A stretch of DNA of 64,000 nt from Gammaproteobacteria bacterium (GTDB lineage: Bacteria > Pseudomonadota > Gammaproteobacteria > Pseudomonadales > Pseudohongiellaceae): assembly GCA_029253585.1 (NCBI GenBank), contig JAQWZF010000005.1, positions 1 to 64,000 on the forward strand, given 5' to 3'. The translations under genes were made by a program, and so were the position numbers. Under the pieces are notes generated by a model. That model made no database searches, had not been told where the DNA came from, and was given only the letters and a program-made list of their open reading frames with translations. Positions 44,906-54,265 of the stretch are shown here, piece by piece (within the stretch, counting starts at the first letter, position 1; every line of letters begins with the position of its first letter).

Positions 44906-46261
44906 ATGAAAACAGTACGCGTATGGACTGCTTTGGTAAGCGGATCGTTACTCGCACTTGGTCTACAGGCGAATGCTCAAGACGACCAAATTACCTATAA
45001 CAGCCACGTTGCTCAGATCATCAACGAGAATTGCGTTGTATGTCACACTGAAGGCGGCATCGGCCCTATGCAACTTAGTAACTACGATCAGGTTCGTCCT
45101 TGGGCCCCTCTGATCCAGCTACGTGTTGCCAATCGCGAAATGCCTCCTTACGCATACGATCACGGCATCGGCATTCAGGACCTTCAAGGTGACTGGCGTC
45201 TAGAGCAAGAAGAGATCGATACTATCGTAGCTTGGGTAAACCAGGGCTCACCTATGGGTGATGCGGACATCGTCCCTCCTGCTGCAAACGTCAAAGACCC
45301 TAGTGAGTGGAATTTCGCCGCTGATCTTGGCCAGCCTGACCTAATCGTTCCTTCTGTAGCAATCGATATTCCCGCTAACGGTAACGATCTATGGCACAAG
45401 CACTACGTAGATACTGGCGTTACTCAAGATCGCTGCATTAAAGCGGTACAGGTTAAGCCTCGCGGCGACGCGACTGCGGTTGTTCACCACGCCAACTCTT
45501 CTGTTGACGCAATGGACGAAAACGGCGAGTGGCAGCAGTACGGTCAGCTAACTGAGTACGCAATGGGCAAATGGGGCGAGCTCGTTCCTGCAGGCGTATG
45601 CCGCACATTGCCAGCTAACTCACGCGTTTCTTGGGATATCCACATGTTCCCAGGCGGTGTTGGCGCAACTGCTCCAGGCACTATGATCAAAGACAATGTT
45701 GTTGAGATCGGCCTGTGGTTCCATGACGACGACTACATGACTGCATCAGCAAAGGCTCCTTACAAGCAGGATCTTAAGCTGTATCAACTGCGCGAAGGTT
45801 ATGAGAGCGGCGAGCTTATCGTGCCTCCTAATGGCTACACTATGACTCAGGGTTTTCATTCTTTCGATCACCCAGTTCGCATCGATAGCTTTCAGCCACA
45901 TGGTCACCTGCGCATGAACGCAGCCTCTCTGGAAATTTTCTATCCAGAAACTGGTCGCACTGAGCAAGTTAGCCAGATCTCAAAGTGGAGCGCTACTTGG
46001 CACCACAGCCACCTATATGAAGAAGATGCGGCTCCTCTGCTTCCAGCAGGCGCAGTATTGGTAATCAAGCAGTGGTACGACAATACAGCTAACAACCCTA
46101 ACAACCCTGATCCCGATCAGTGGGTTGTAGGCGGAAGCCGTACTGGTGACGAAATGTCTCACGCTTGGATTGCGGTTACTCACCTTGATGACGAAGGCTA
46201 TGAGCAGATCGTTGCAGATCGTCGCGAAAAAGAAGAGCGTTCACTAGCTGGTAACGACTAA
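44906..46261 (+). CDS. Secreted cytochrome c / PHM-type copper monooxygenase, short form (paralogue E)
   Basis: A 451-aa protein without the thioredoxin-like domain. Signal peptide about 1-24; heme motif CVVCH (C43, C46, H47) then GGIGPMQLSNYDQVRPWAP and REMPPYAYD; copper core with H194-H195, H246 (DIHMFPGG), H332-x-H334 (QPHGHLR) and M417 (GDEMSHAW). All PHM/DBH-type ligands are present. Codon choice is biased to GCT, GTT, CGT/CGC and CCT, like a highly expressed gene, more than in its tandem copy. AGGAGAAAGG precedes the ATG; an FNR-type box lies upstream and a strong terminator follows. Confidence 0.87.
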   Translation: MKTVRVWTALVSGSLLALGLQANAQDDQITYNSHVAQIINENCVVCHTEGGIGPMQLSNYDQVRPWAPLIQLRVANREMPPYAYDHGIGIQDLQGDWRLEQEEIDTIVAWVNQGSPMGDADIVPPAANVKDPSEWNFAADLGQPDLIVPSVAIDIPANGNDLWHKHYVDTGVTQDRCIKAVQVKPRGDATAVVHHANSSVDAMDENGEWQQYGQLTEYAMGKWGELVPAGVCRTLPANSRVSWDIHMFPGGVGATAPGTMIKDNVVEIGLWFHDDDYMTASAKAPYKQDLKLYQLREGYESGELIVPPNGYTMTQGFHSFDHPVRIDSFQPHGHLRMNAASLEIFYPETGRTEQVSQISKWSATWHHSHLYEEDAAPLLPAGAVLVIKQWYDNTANNPNNPDPDQWVVGGSRTGDEMSHAWIAVTHLDDEGYEQIVADRREKEERSLAGND

Positions 46262-46290
46262 GTAACAGCAAACTTCTTTTAAGAAGATTT

Positions 46291-46325
46291 AAAGGCCGGT
46301 TAATCTCGATTAACCGGCCTTTTTA
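46291..46325 (+). terminator. Terminator of paralogue E
   Basis: A 14-bp perfect stem, AAAGGCCGGTTAAT/ATTAACCGGCCTTT, with loop CTCG and a T run. Confidence 0.95.
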
Positions 46326-46500
46326 TTGCCTGAATTTAGTGCATTTAGTGTCATTTCCGCTTTTTCATGCCTCTAAAAAGGAGTAAACTCATGGAGCAAT
46401 GAATCATATTTTCACGTTTTATCGATCCAAAAAGCCGGAAGCCTCGAGCCACACTAGCCCGGAGGCATCCCAAAAAAGATAGATCCTAAAGGAGAGATTT

Positions 46501-47847
46501 ATGAGCATTTCTAAAGGCTGGTTAGGCCTTGCAACCCTCGTAGCAGTTGGTTTTCAAGTTACAGCTCTAGCGCAGTCAGATGCCAATCACGAAGTCACCT
46601 ACAACGGTGAAGTCGGAAAGATCATCAACGAGAATTGTGTAGTCTGTCACCGTGAAGGTGGAATCGGTCCTATGCAGCTCACCAACTACGATCAGGTCCG
46701 CCCTTGGGCACCACTGATCCAAATGCGAGTAGCTAACCGCGAAATGCCTCCCTATGCCTATGATCACGGCATTGGAATCCAGGATCTTGAAGGCGATTGG
46801 CGCCTAGATCAGGATGAGATCGATACTGTTGTTGCCTGGGTAAACCAGGGCTCTCCAATGGGCGATGCCGACGTTGTGGTTCCCATGCCGGAGATGAACG
46901 ATCCCAGCGAGTGGAACTTCGTTAGCCAGTTCGGTCAGCCAGACCGGATCATTCCGTCCATCTCTATCGATATCCCGGCTAATGGTAACGACCTGTGGAG
47001 TAACCATTACGTAGAGAGCGGCATCACTAGTGATCGCTGCATCAAAGCGGTACAAGTGAAGCCTAGAGGCGATGCCAAGGCAGTGGTTCACCACGCCAAC
47101 TCAACTGTTGAGATGCAGCTTGAAGACGGCTCAATGGAACGCCAAAGCATGCTGACAGAATATGCCATGGGCAAATGGGGCGAAATCGTTCCTGAAGGCG
47201 TTTGTCGTACTATCCCTGCCGGCGCCATGGTGCGTTGGAGCATTCACATGTTCCCTGGCGGTGTAGGCGCAACGGCTCCTGGCACAATGATTAAGGATAA
47301 CGTGGTTGAGATCGGCCTCTGGTTACATCCAGAAGGTTACGCGGAAGAGGCTAAGTATAAGCAAGACCTGAGCCTGTACCAGATCAGCCCACAGGAAGAT
47401 ATTGTAATCCCGCCGAATGGATATTCCATGACTCAGGGGTTCCACTCCTTCGACCACCCTGTTCGCATAGACAGCTTTCAGCCTCATGGCCACCTGCGCA
47501 TGAATGCAGCTTCGCTGGAGATCTTCTATCCCGAAACGGGACGCACTGAACAGGTTAGTCAGATCTCGAAGTGGAGCGCGACTTGGCACCACAGCCACAT
47601 CTACAACGAAGATGTGGCGCCTCTTCTGCCTACTGGCGCCGTATTGGTGTTAAAGCAGTGGTACGACAACACAGCTGAAAACCCCAATAATCCTGACCCG
47701 GACATGTGGGTAATGGGCGGCAGCCGCACTGGCGACGAGATGACTCATGCCTGGCTTGCTGTCACTCACCTTGATGACGAAGGCTACGAGCAGCTTGTTG
47801 CAGAACGTCAAGAGAAAGAGGAACGTTCGCTAGCAGGTAACGACTAG
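46501..47847 (+). CDS. Secreted cytochrome c / PHM-type copper monooxygenase, short form (paralogue F)
   Basis: A 448-aa tandem copy of paralogue E, from which it differs mostly at the N-terminus and around residues 200-215 and 275-305. Signal peptide about 1-24; heme C46, C49, H50; copper ligands H197-H198, H249, H329-x-H331 and M414. Both copies end with the same acidic tail EKEERSLAGND. The gene has its own ribosome site (AAAGGAGAG) and terminator, so it is controlled apart from E, and no FNR-type box was found in front of it. Codon use is less biased than in E. Confidence 0.87.
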   Translation: MSISKGWLGLATLVAVGFQVTALAQSDANHEVTYNGEVGKIINENCVVCHREGGIGPMQLTNYDQVRPWAPLIQMRVANREMPPYAYDHGIGIQDLEGDWRLDQDEIDTVVAWVNQGSPMGDADVVVPMPEMNDPSEWNFVSQFGQPDRIIPSISIDIPANGNDLWSNHYVESGITSDRCIKAVQVKPRGDAKAVVHHANSTVEMQLEDGSMERQSMLTEYAMGKWGEIVPEGVCRTIPAGAMVRWSIHMFPGGVGATAPGTMIKDNVVEIGLWLHPEGYAEEAKYKQDLSLYQISPQEDIVIPPNGYSMTQGFHSFDHPVRIDSFQPHGHLRMNAASLEIFYPETGRTEQVSQISKWSATWHHSHIYNEDVAPLLPTGAVLVLKQWYDNTAENPNNPDPDMWVMGGSRTGDEMTHAWLAVTHLDDEGYEQLVAERQEKEERSLAGND

Positions 47848-47868
47848 CAGCATTCTTATTGCACTACT

Positions 47869-47903
47869 AAAAAGGCCGGGAGCTTGCGCTCTCGGCCTTT
47901 TTT
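47869..47903 (+). terminator. Terminator of paralogue F
   Basis: AAAAAGGCCG/CGGCCTTTTTT plus GAGC/GCTC form a long stem with a TTGC loop and T run. Confidence 0.93.
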
Positions 47904-47962
47904 ATTGCTCTCATCTACGTCTATTATTGAATAATCAATAAGCTATCTACGTATTCAAGCGC

Positions 47963-48424
47963 CTAATTATCCAGGAAATTGAAATCTGCCGGCCCGCCTC
48001 GGCGCACCACAATCACTGCATCTTCGCCGCCCTCGGGCACATCCCAGGAATGATTTAACTTGCCGGGGATTACAATATAGCTGCCGGCACTGACGGAATG
48101 GCTCTGGCTGCCTAGCACGATTGTGACGCTCCCCTGCACCACCACGACAAATTCGTCATGCGTGTGCCAATGCATATCGAAGTGCGAGCCCGCTGGAAAC
48201 TTCGCATAGTAGGTGATGCCGCCGGTCACCGGGTCGGTGCCCTGCCGTGCAGATTGCACGCCAACTGGAAATCCGTTGCCGCCCCCTGGCGCCCCCCACT
48301 GAATGTCTTCCAATGCGATAGCCATGGCATCGTATTCACTGATAGATGCCTCTTCGGCCGACGCTGAGAGGGTGGCAAATAGCAGTGAGCCCATCGCCAG
48401 AATCAGGCTTGCTTTCGTAGTCAT
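47963..48424 (-). CDS. Exported cupin-domain protein
   Basis: A 153-aa protein with a signal peptide of about 22 residues. The cupin barrel has a complete metal-binding set: GSHFDMHWHTHDEFVVVVQG gives the His-x-His and glutamate, and GSYIVIPGKLNHSWDVP gives the last histidine. Start chosen at the ATG with AGAGGTAA upstream; the frame continues 12 codons further. It converges on the copper-oxygenase genes. The class includes small dioxygenases and sugar-binding proteins; no substrate is evident. Confidence 0.82.
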   Translation of the reverse strand: MTTKASLILAMGSLLFATLSASAEEASISEYDAMAIALEDIQWGAPGGGNGFPVGVQSARQGTDPVTGGITYYAKFPAGSHFDMHWHTHDEFVVVVQGSVTIVLGSQSHSVSAGSYIVIPGKLNHSWDVPEGGEDAVIVVRRGGPADFNFLDN

Positions 48425-48566
48425 AAGAGTTACCTCTAAAAAGAATCGAATAGGAGTCAAACATTACTAGTCAGAAGCATTGAATCTAGACTAAATAGCA
48501 GATCGATACCATACCCTCAGTGTTGCTAATTGGCTAACGATTAAGCCAGAGCTGCACAGTGAGATC

Positions 48567-48932
48567 TCACCCTGCGGGAAGAGCTGAGAGTTCAGCTTTG
48601 AGAGAGCTCAGCTGCGCAGCATGGTGTCGATAGGACTCCATTCCATCGATAGCCATAGCGTTTTGCAGGCAAAGTTGTGCCAGCGCTAGATTTGTCTGCC
48701 ACTCGCTGAATTTTGCGCCGGATCTTCTCGCAGTAACAAGCGCCTCCTCCAAATCTCGCTGCGCCGATGGATAGAATCTCTCAACTATGCCGAGCTTGGC
48801 ACTCGCGATCAGACCGGTAGGCAGATACAACTATTCGTTGGCCGACTTGAATAGGCTCAGCTGTTTGTTTATGGAGTACAGGGCATGACTCAAATCACCG
48901 AGCCTATAAAGGTTGGCTACAATGACCGTTGC
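48567..48932 (-). pseudogene. C-terminal remnant of a TPR-like protein with an internal stop
   Basis: The minus-strand frame reads ATVIVANLYRLGDLSHALYS and on to SANE, then an in-frame TAG (48831-48833), then LYLPTGLIASAKLGIVERFY and helical repeats to the stop at 48567. Alternating small and aromatic residues in helix pairs look like tetratricopeptide repeats of a large regulator. The 5' part is missing. It is clearly a fragment; the parent family could not be named. Confidence 0.55.
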
Positions 48933-49035
48933 TCAAGTCTAACCCTTCATTCTAGCACTTACGTATCCGCTAATTTCCCCAAACAAAGAGGCTACTTAAG
49001 AGCCCCTTTCACTTCATGCAGCCAAGCGCAACCTA

Positions 49036-49773
49036 TTAAATATCAAAATATTCTTTCTTCACCTTATACCACCCAAATAAGCTATAGCGTGATTCCTGGG
49101 CATAGGGTTTTACTTGATTTACCAAATGAAGGCGTGGCACTTTGAATAATGTCAGCTGATTAAATTTCGGAAGATGATAACTAACCGGCTTGCCTTTGGC
49201 ATTACAGAAAGAAAATTGACCAGCCCATTCTTTCTTCCAGTTTTTAGTTAGACCAAGCACGTGTGCGGCAATTCTACCCTGCGTTGGGTTCTCATCCATG
49301 TGAATAGAAAGATGATGGTTTGGGTCATAGCGAGAAGCCCAGTTGCTCACTTCCTGCCCAGAGTAATCGCCGGTGATATCCCCCATCAACTGCAGGTATT
49401 CCTTGCTGTTAAAATACCTTATCACCTGTGTGAGGATTGGATATTTTTCGCTGGCGGTGCCATTCATGGTAGGAACTGTATAACGATAGTAGATGAAACT
49501 GAGATCGTTGTCTTTGAGCCCCAAGACTTTGGGCACCAGTTTGACCTTCTCCTTCTCGGTAAGTTTCAAGGCGTCTTCGGGACGAATGATTTCTACCTTG
49601 CCAGCACTTTTGGGCCTCTTTACATGCAACTCCCAAGAAGTATTTTTCACCAGAGCCTCATAAACAGCCTCTGCAACATCATCGCACAGTAAATTCTTTA
49701 CCGAAACTACACCAGTATCAACGAATTCCTGATGAAGATTCTGGATATCCAGATTGTTATTAATTATGTCCAT
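49036..49773 (-). CDS. 2-oxoglutarate/Fe(II)-dependent oxygenase
   Basis: A 245-aa cytosolic protein with the double-stranded beta-helix fold. Iron ligands are H and D in HHLSIHMDENPTQGR and H in VPRLHLVNQV, with the arginine for 2-oxoglutarate in ESRYSLFGWY. The N-terminal helix (about 10-55) and SRYDPNHHLS are like proline- or aspartyl-hydroxylase-type proteins. The target residue or small molecule is unknown. It stands alone; the TonB receptor gene is upstream on the same strand with a terminator in between. Confidence 0.85.
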   Translation of the reverse strand: MDIINNNLDIQNLHQEFVDTGVVSVKNLLCDDVAEAVYEALVKNTSWELHVKRPKSAGKVEIIRPEDALKLTEKEKVKLVPKVLGLKDNDLSFIYYRYTVPTMNGTASEKYPILTQVIRYFNSKEYLQLMGDITGDYSGQEVSNWASRYDPNHHLSIHMDENPTQGRIAAHVLGLTKNWKKEWAGQFSFCNAKGKPVSYHLPKFNQLTLFKVPRLHLVNQVKPYAQESRYSLFGWYKVKKEYFDI

Positions 49774-49985
49774 TGTCTATTAGTAAGGTTTAACAACGAA
49801 ATGAATTGTGTACATTAATTGATGCCCATCCTGTTCGCTTAAATGGGAAGGCCCGCTCGAAAACTACCTTTCAAATGCGAAATATCGATCCCGCCGATTT
49901 AATTAAGCAGAATAAAAGCAATAGCCAATTAAGTCCACGCCTACTTTGCTGACACCCCGGCTTTCTCCACCTCAAATCTTATTTG

Positions 49986-50015
49986 AAAAAAAAGGGCTCA
50001 TCAATGAGCCCTTTT
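49986..50015 (-). terminator. Terminator of the TonB-dependent receptor gene
   Basis: AAAAGGGCTCAT/ATGAGCCCTTTT with a 2-nt centre, followed on the minus strand by a T run. Confidence 0.9.
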
Positions 50016-50094
50016 CTTAATATCAGATTAGCTGAGTAATCTTCAACTTTTTGCACTCGATTCAACTTCAATCTCGTGCTTTTTATAACGACTT

Positions 50095-53052
50095 TTAGAA
50101 ATCGTAGACGAAACGCGCGTAGATTGCTCTACCCATTGGATCCTGCAAGCTACCGATTACGCCAGCAAATTCTGGCGAACGCTGAGCTTCACGGTCGAAC
50201 ACGTTACGAGACCCAAGGGTAAATGCAGCCTCTCCACCCATTAGATCCAGGCCTCTATATGTGTAGGAAACATCCATATCAGTCCAAGCGTCTACCTGCG
50301 TCATTCCTTGTGGACGGTTAGTACCACCGAAGAAGTCCATAAAAGTGAACTGTGGCCCATCGTAGTTATTAACCTGATCGATGTAACGGCCTATTGCAGT
50401 CACCGAGTGGTTACCCAATGTCCAACCTAGACGTAGATTCGCCTTCCACTCAGGCAGAGTAGTCGCAGCTGACGTGTTGTTGTTGTAATTACCCGCACCG
50501 TCAACAATCGGATCACCCGCTTTATTCTGATAGAAGAAGTGATCTATCATCGTGGCTTGAAGGTTCACACGAAAATCACCCCAGTCACTAAGACTGAAGC
50601 GGTAGTTAGCTTGAATGTCATAAGACTCAACTTCAACAGATTCCGCGTTAGTGGTACTAGTATTGTTAACCTGCAAGATCGTTGCAAGATCATCTGGATC
50701 ACGGATTATGTCTTTGTTAGAAGCAGGGTTCGCTAGCCAAGAAACAAGCTGCGCGTTAGTAGGCTGGTCACCTAACTGGCCGCTGCCTGAAAACCCTGTT
50801 GCTGCCTTAAAGTTACGGAATTCAGCTTCCATAATATCCTGACCATTGATATTGATGATTCGATTATCGAACTTGGTATTATTCCAAGTTACAGATAAAT
50901 CGAAGTCACCGAACGCTAGGTCAACACCAAACTGCCTGGATTCTGCAACCTCATTTTCAAGGGTTGGATTACCACCACCACAAGCTGTTGTAAATGCATT
51001 GAACGGAGTGAAACGGTCAGAAACTGTAGAAAGTCCGCAGGACACCGGGTTCAAGAGCTGTTGGAGAGTAGGCGCAATGAACGCGTCGCCAGTCGTTGCA
51101 CGGAGCGTCAACCACTCTGTAGGCGCGTAAGTGAGTCCAAACTTGGGGTCAGTTGTTTTCTGGCCTGTACTGAACTCCTCTTGACGTACGGCAAGCTCAA
51201 CTTCCAAATTCGTAAGAACTGGAACAGACAGTTCTAGAAAATAGGCGTCAACTTCACGACTACCAGAAGTTATAGTTTCTTTTTCTGTTCCACCGATCCA
51301 AGTATCGCCAGAGAGCTCCACTGCGGAAGGTGTGTTGGTGAACTTGCTAGCTCGCCACTGATAACCGACAGCTGCTGCGATTGGACCGCCTGGGAGTTCG
51401 AATCCACCTAACGGCACCGCACCATTGAGTACGAGATCAAATACGTCTAACTGGTCTGCTACCCTCTCTTTATCACGAGCCGCAATAGCTTCGAGAACAG
51501 GCACTGCCGTATGGTTAGCCGGATCTGTTACAAAGAAAGGGTTATAACAAGATTTGCGATCATTAGCTACGTCACAATTAAGGCCTTTAATCATTTCCGT
51601 GATGTCGTAATTCTGAGCAGACATAAACGTGAGCTCTCGATCATTTCGAGTCAAAGAAGCCGTTCCTTCCCAACCTTCTAAGACTGGCACTGTAAAATCT
51701 GCCTGCACGTACCAGCGAGATATCGTGTCAGAGTTAGTCTCGAGGTTGTCCAGATCACTTGTGTGACCGGCGCCCGGTAATTGGGTCTTGTTTAGAGGAC
51801 GCAGTGTTCGAGCACGAACGTCTTCGTAGAGAGGCACGCCATTGCCTGCAGTACCAGATACTAGGGCATCTAGCTGACCGTCATTATTCAGATCCATTGT
51901 GCCGCGATCCGGAATCCCGTCTCCATTCGCATCTACGCCAAACAGTGGTGCACCGGCGGAGTTAACAGCGCGGAAGGGGTTGCCCGGAATTTCACCACGA
52001 ATCGTTGGAAGTGAGCCGATTCGTGAGTTACCAGGGTTAGAAGTTGAGCCGTGCGCTGTCTCTGCGAGACGTGTGGTAAAAGCTTGCGCCGAGAGAGTCA
52101 AGTCATCGTTGACTTCCCAAGTTGCGTTGCTATAAAACTGACTTGTCTGAGTCGGCTCACGATAGCTTCTGTTGTCACCGAAGTCGAACCAGCAGGTGCT
52201 GCCCAATAGCATACCAAATTGGTTGGTTGCCTCGCCTGGAGTATAGCCTGTGCGCTGTGAAGCTGGTGCACAGTTCGGATCAGGGCGACGAGCCGCTGAA
52301 CCACCTGTATACTGGCCATTCGCATCACGAGGTGGCACGAAGTAGTTGCCCGGTGAATTGGATGAGAAGGTCAAACCTGCGTTAGCTAGATCACTACGCT
52401 CAGCCCACTCAAGGCGAGTGTTTGATCGGAATTGACCGGCAAGTACCACGTCTACCTCACCAACCTCACCACCCCACATCATTTGAACGGAGTGCTCATC
52501 ATAGTCGCCGCGCGAATCTTGCTCCGCAAACGTATCCATCTTAAAGCCGTCATACGACTTGTAAGGGACGAAGTTTACAACACCTGCTACCGCTTCGTTA
52601 CCATACAATGCCGCGGCGCCATCTGCCACGATGTCCAGACGCTGAATCGCAATAGTTGGAATCAACGCATTGACGTTTTGGTTAACCAGTCGCTTTCCGT
52701 CCAGCAAAGTTAAGGTAGCACGTGAGCCCAGACCACGCAGGTCAACAGCTGAAGAGCGTGAATCCTGACCTTGAATTGTATTCGTGATCGCTGAGGAGTC
52801 TCCCTGTACGAAGGATAGGTTTTGAATGACCTCACCAATGTTTAGTGTGCCTTGGGCTTCTAGGTCATCAGCAGTCACCTGAGTGACCGAAGATGCGCCT
52901 GCAAATCCTTCTGAGCGCCTAATAAAGGAACCAGTAACCACTACTTCTTCCACTGTGTCCTGTTGAGCGATTGAATGGCTCGCCAGGGGCAACAATGAAA
53001 CTGAAATTGCCGCGCACAGCAAGTTGCGCTTGTGTGGGATTCTTCGTTGCAT
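50095..53052 (-). CDS. TonB-dependent outer-membrane receptor
   Basis: A 985-aa protein. Signal peptide about 1-30 (cleavage after SIAQ); TonB-box-like EEVVVTGSFIRR (about 36-47); plug domain about 50-170 with VDLRGLGSRATLTLLDGKR and DIVADGAAALYGNEAVAGVVNF; then a long beta-barrel ending in RAIYARFVYDF with a terminal aromatic residue. Such receptors import siderophores, cobalamin, sugars or peptides with energy from TonB. The ATG at 53052 has GGAGAG upstream; the frame starts 7 codons earlier. The substrate is not visible, but peptide or oligomer uptake would suit the neighbouring hydrolases. Confidence 0.93.
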   Translation of the reverse strand: MQRRIPHKRNLLCAAISVSLLPLASHSIAQQDTVEEVVVTGSFIRRSEGFAGASSVTQVTADDLEAQGTLNIGEVIQNLSFVQGDSSAITNTIQGQDSRSSAVDLRGLGSRATLTLLDGKRLVNQNVNALIPTIAIQRLDIVADGAAALYGNEAVAGVVNFVPYKSYDGFKMDTFAEQDSRGDYDEHSVQMMWGGEVGEVDVVLAGQFRSNTRLEWAERSDLANAGLTFSSNSPGNYFVPPRDANGQYTGGSAARRPDPNCAPASQRTGYTPGEATNQFGMLLGSTCWFDFGDNRSYREPTQTSQFYSNATWEVNDDLTLSAQAFTTRLAETAHGSTSNPGNSRIGSLPTIRGEIPGNPFRAVNSAGAPLFGVDANGDGIPDRGTMDLNNDGQLDALVSGTAGNGVPLYEDVRARTLRPLNKTQLPGAGHTSDLDNLETNSDTISRWYVQADFTVPVLEGWEGTASLTRNDRELTFMSAQNYDITEMIKGLNCDVANDRKSCYNPFFVTDPANHTAVPVLEAIAARDKERVADQLDVFDLVLNGAVPLGGFELPGGPIAAAVGYQWRASKFTNTPSAVELSGDTWIGGTEKETITSGSREVDAYFLELSVPVLTNLEVELAVRQEEFSTGQKTTDPKFGLTYAPTEWLTLRATTGDAFIAPTLQQLLNPVSCGLSTVSDRFTPFNAFTTACGGGNPTLENEVAESRQFGVDLAFGDFDLSVTWNNTKFDNRIININGQDIMEAEFRNFKAATGFSGSGQLGDQPTNAQLVSWLANPASNKDIIRDPDDLATILQVNNTSTTNAESVEVESYDIQANYRFSLSDWGDFRVNLQATMIDHFFYQNKAGDPIVDGAGNYNNNTSAATTLPEWKANLRLGWTLGNHSVTAIGRYIDQVNNYDGPQFTFMDFFGGTNRPQGMTQVDAWTDMDVSYTYRGLDLMGGEAAFTLGSRNVFDREAQRSPEFAGVIGSLQDPMGRAIYARFVYDF

Positions 53053-53673
53053 GTGTCTCTCCATATAATTCAAATTGTTTACTTTTTATTAAAGCTTTAA
53101 TTGTAGTAAAAACAACAAGTTAAGCAGAGCTTAATCTCCGGAATGCTCTGAAAAACCTATTCAGGCTGCAGTCGATTTTTCAATAAATCGATCTATTACC
53201 TGGGTGCCGGGTAACAAAAACCCGATAACTTGCGAAGTGTACCTACTTTACCAGTGCTTAAAAAGCCCTAATTTCAGGCATTTCCTCTATAAATAAAAAT
53301 CGCGGGGTCATCACTGGGGTACATACATCGAAGCATTGCCCTATCTGGAGTTTAAAATGGACGATTCTTGTTAAAATCACTGGAATTAGTCCTACTATAT
53401 GACTATTTCTCCGGATAAATAATAGTATCCAACGCTCCATGGCCTTACCTACAAACGATGGCTCAAAGCCCCTTGACTAAATTTGCAATTAACTGCAATT
53501 ATAAAGGATGGGAATAATTTTCACGTATGAGAAAACAGGGACTCAATTTTCGATGAAAAAGTGGTTTTCGAGGTTATACGAGGCCAATGACACTGCAATG
53601 ATGAGTTAACAGGAATATGCTGTTTGGGGGGGCTTGACTCTTTTAACGCCAGTCAGGCAAAGAGGACATCACA
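53053..53673. other. Long divergent leader region upstream of the TonB receptor
   Basis: About 620 nt without a recognised gene. It contains a small hairpin TCGATTT/AAATCGA at about 53172-53191 and CGGGT/ACCCG at about 53208-53224, both in the leader of the receptor gene. No riboswitch or Fur box was recognised. Confidence 0.35.
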
Positions 53674-54144
53674 ATGACTAGATTACAATCAGCAGTTCTT
53701 TTGGGCTTATGTTGCTCATTCTTAATTGCCTCCGCGGCGGCAAAATCTTTTGCTGCAGAGGGTCAGATCGTCATCGAGGACCTGTCGCCCTCGCAGCTTC
53801 GCAGGGAGATTAAGAAAATCGAGACCGAGTTTTATAGAGTGTTCAATGCCAGCATTGAAGATAAAAACTTAGCAATCCTCTGCTACGACCATCTACCTAC
53901 TGGATCGAATATTAAGGAGGAGAAATGTGAGCCGCAATTCGCTATCGATAAGCGATCGAAAAACGTCAACGACGCACAGTTCGGGACTGACGTCCTATTT
54001 ACCGCCAAGACCATGCAAAGAGAACTTTCAGAAGAGTTTGCGGCGCTGACGGAAGCCATGACCAACCTTGCCGTAGAGAATGAATACTTTGCCGAATTGA
54101 ACAGTATTCTGGCAGCACTGAGAAATGAGTTAAACAATAGATAG
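53674..54144 (+). CDS. Exported small protein of unknown function
   Basis: A 156-aa protein with a signal peptide of about 28 residues. The mature part begins with SPSQLRREIKKIETEFYRVFN and is mostly helical, with two cysteines (ILCYDH and EKCEPQF) that could form a disulfide. A second helix at about 110-155 has coiled-coil character. No family is recognised. It is monocistronic and ends at a bidirectional terminator shared with the NHL gene. Confidence 0.65.
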   Translation: MTRLQSAVLLGLCCSFLIASAAAKSFAAEGQIVIEDLSPSQLRREIKKIETEFYRVFNASIEDKNLAILCYDHLPTGSNIKEEKCEPQFAIDKRSKNVNDAQFGTDVLFTAKTMQRELSEEFAALTEAMTNLAVENEYFAELNSILAALRNELNNR

Positions 54145-54191
54145 GGCTGCGGCTGCAAAAAGCCAATTAACCACAACAAAAGTAATGAACT

Positions 54192-54227
54192 AAAAAAGGC
54201 CAAAGGGATCTTCCCTTTAGCCTTTTT
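54192..54227. terminator. Bidirectional terminator
   Basis: AAAAAGGC...AAAGGGA / TCCCTTT...GCCTTTTT pair as a long stem with T runs on both sides, between two convergent genes. Confidence 0.88.
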
Positions 54228-54265
54228 AGCAAAACGTACTATCGTGAATATTTAGCGGTACAGAA

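Noticed and set aside
43664..47847. The secreted protein plus oxygenases as a particulate methane or ammonia monooxygenase
   Set aside because: No PmoA- or PmoC-like membrane subunits and the copper ligands are those of PHM/DBH.
53258..53440. A 60-codon minus-strand frame in the TonB receptor leader
   Set aside because: No start signal or motif; it lies in a leader region.
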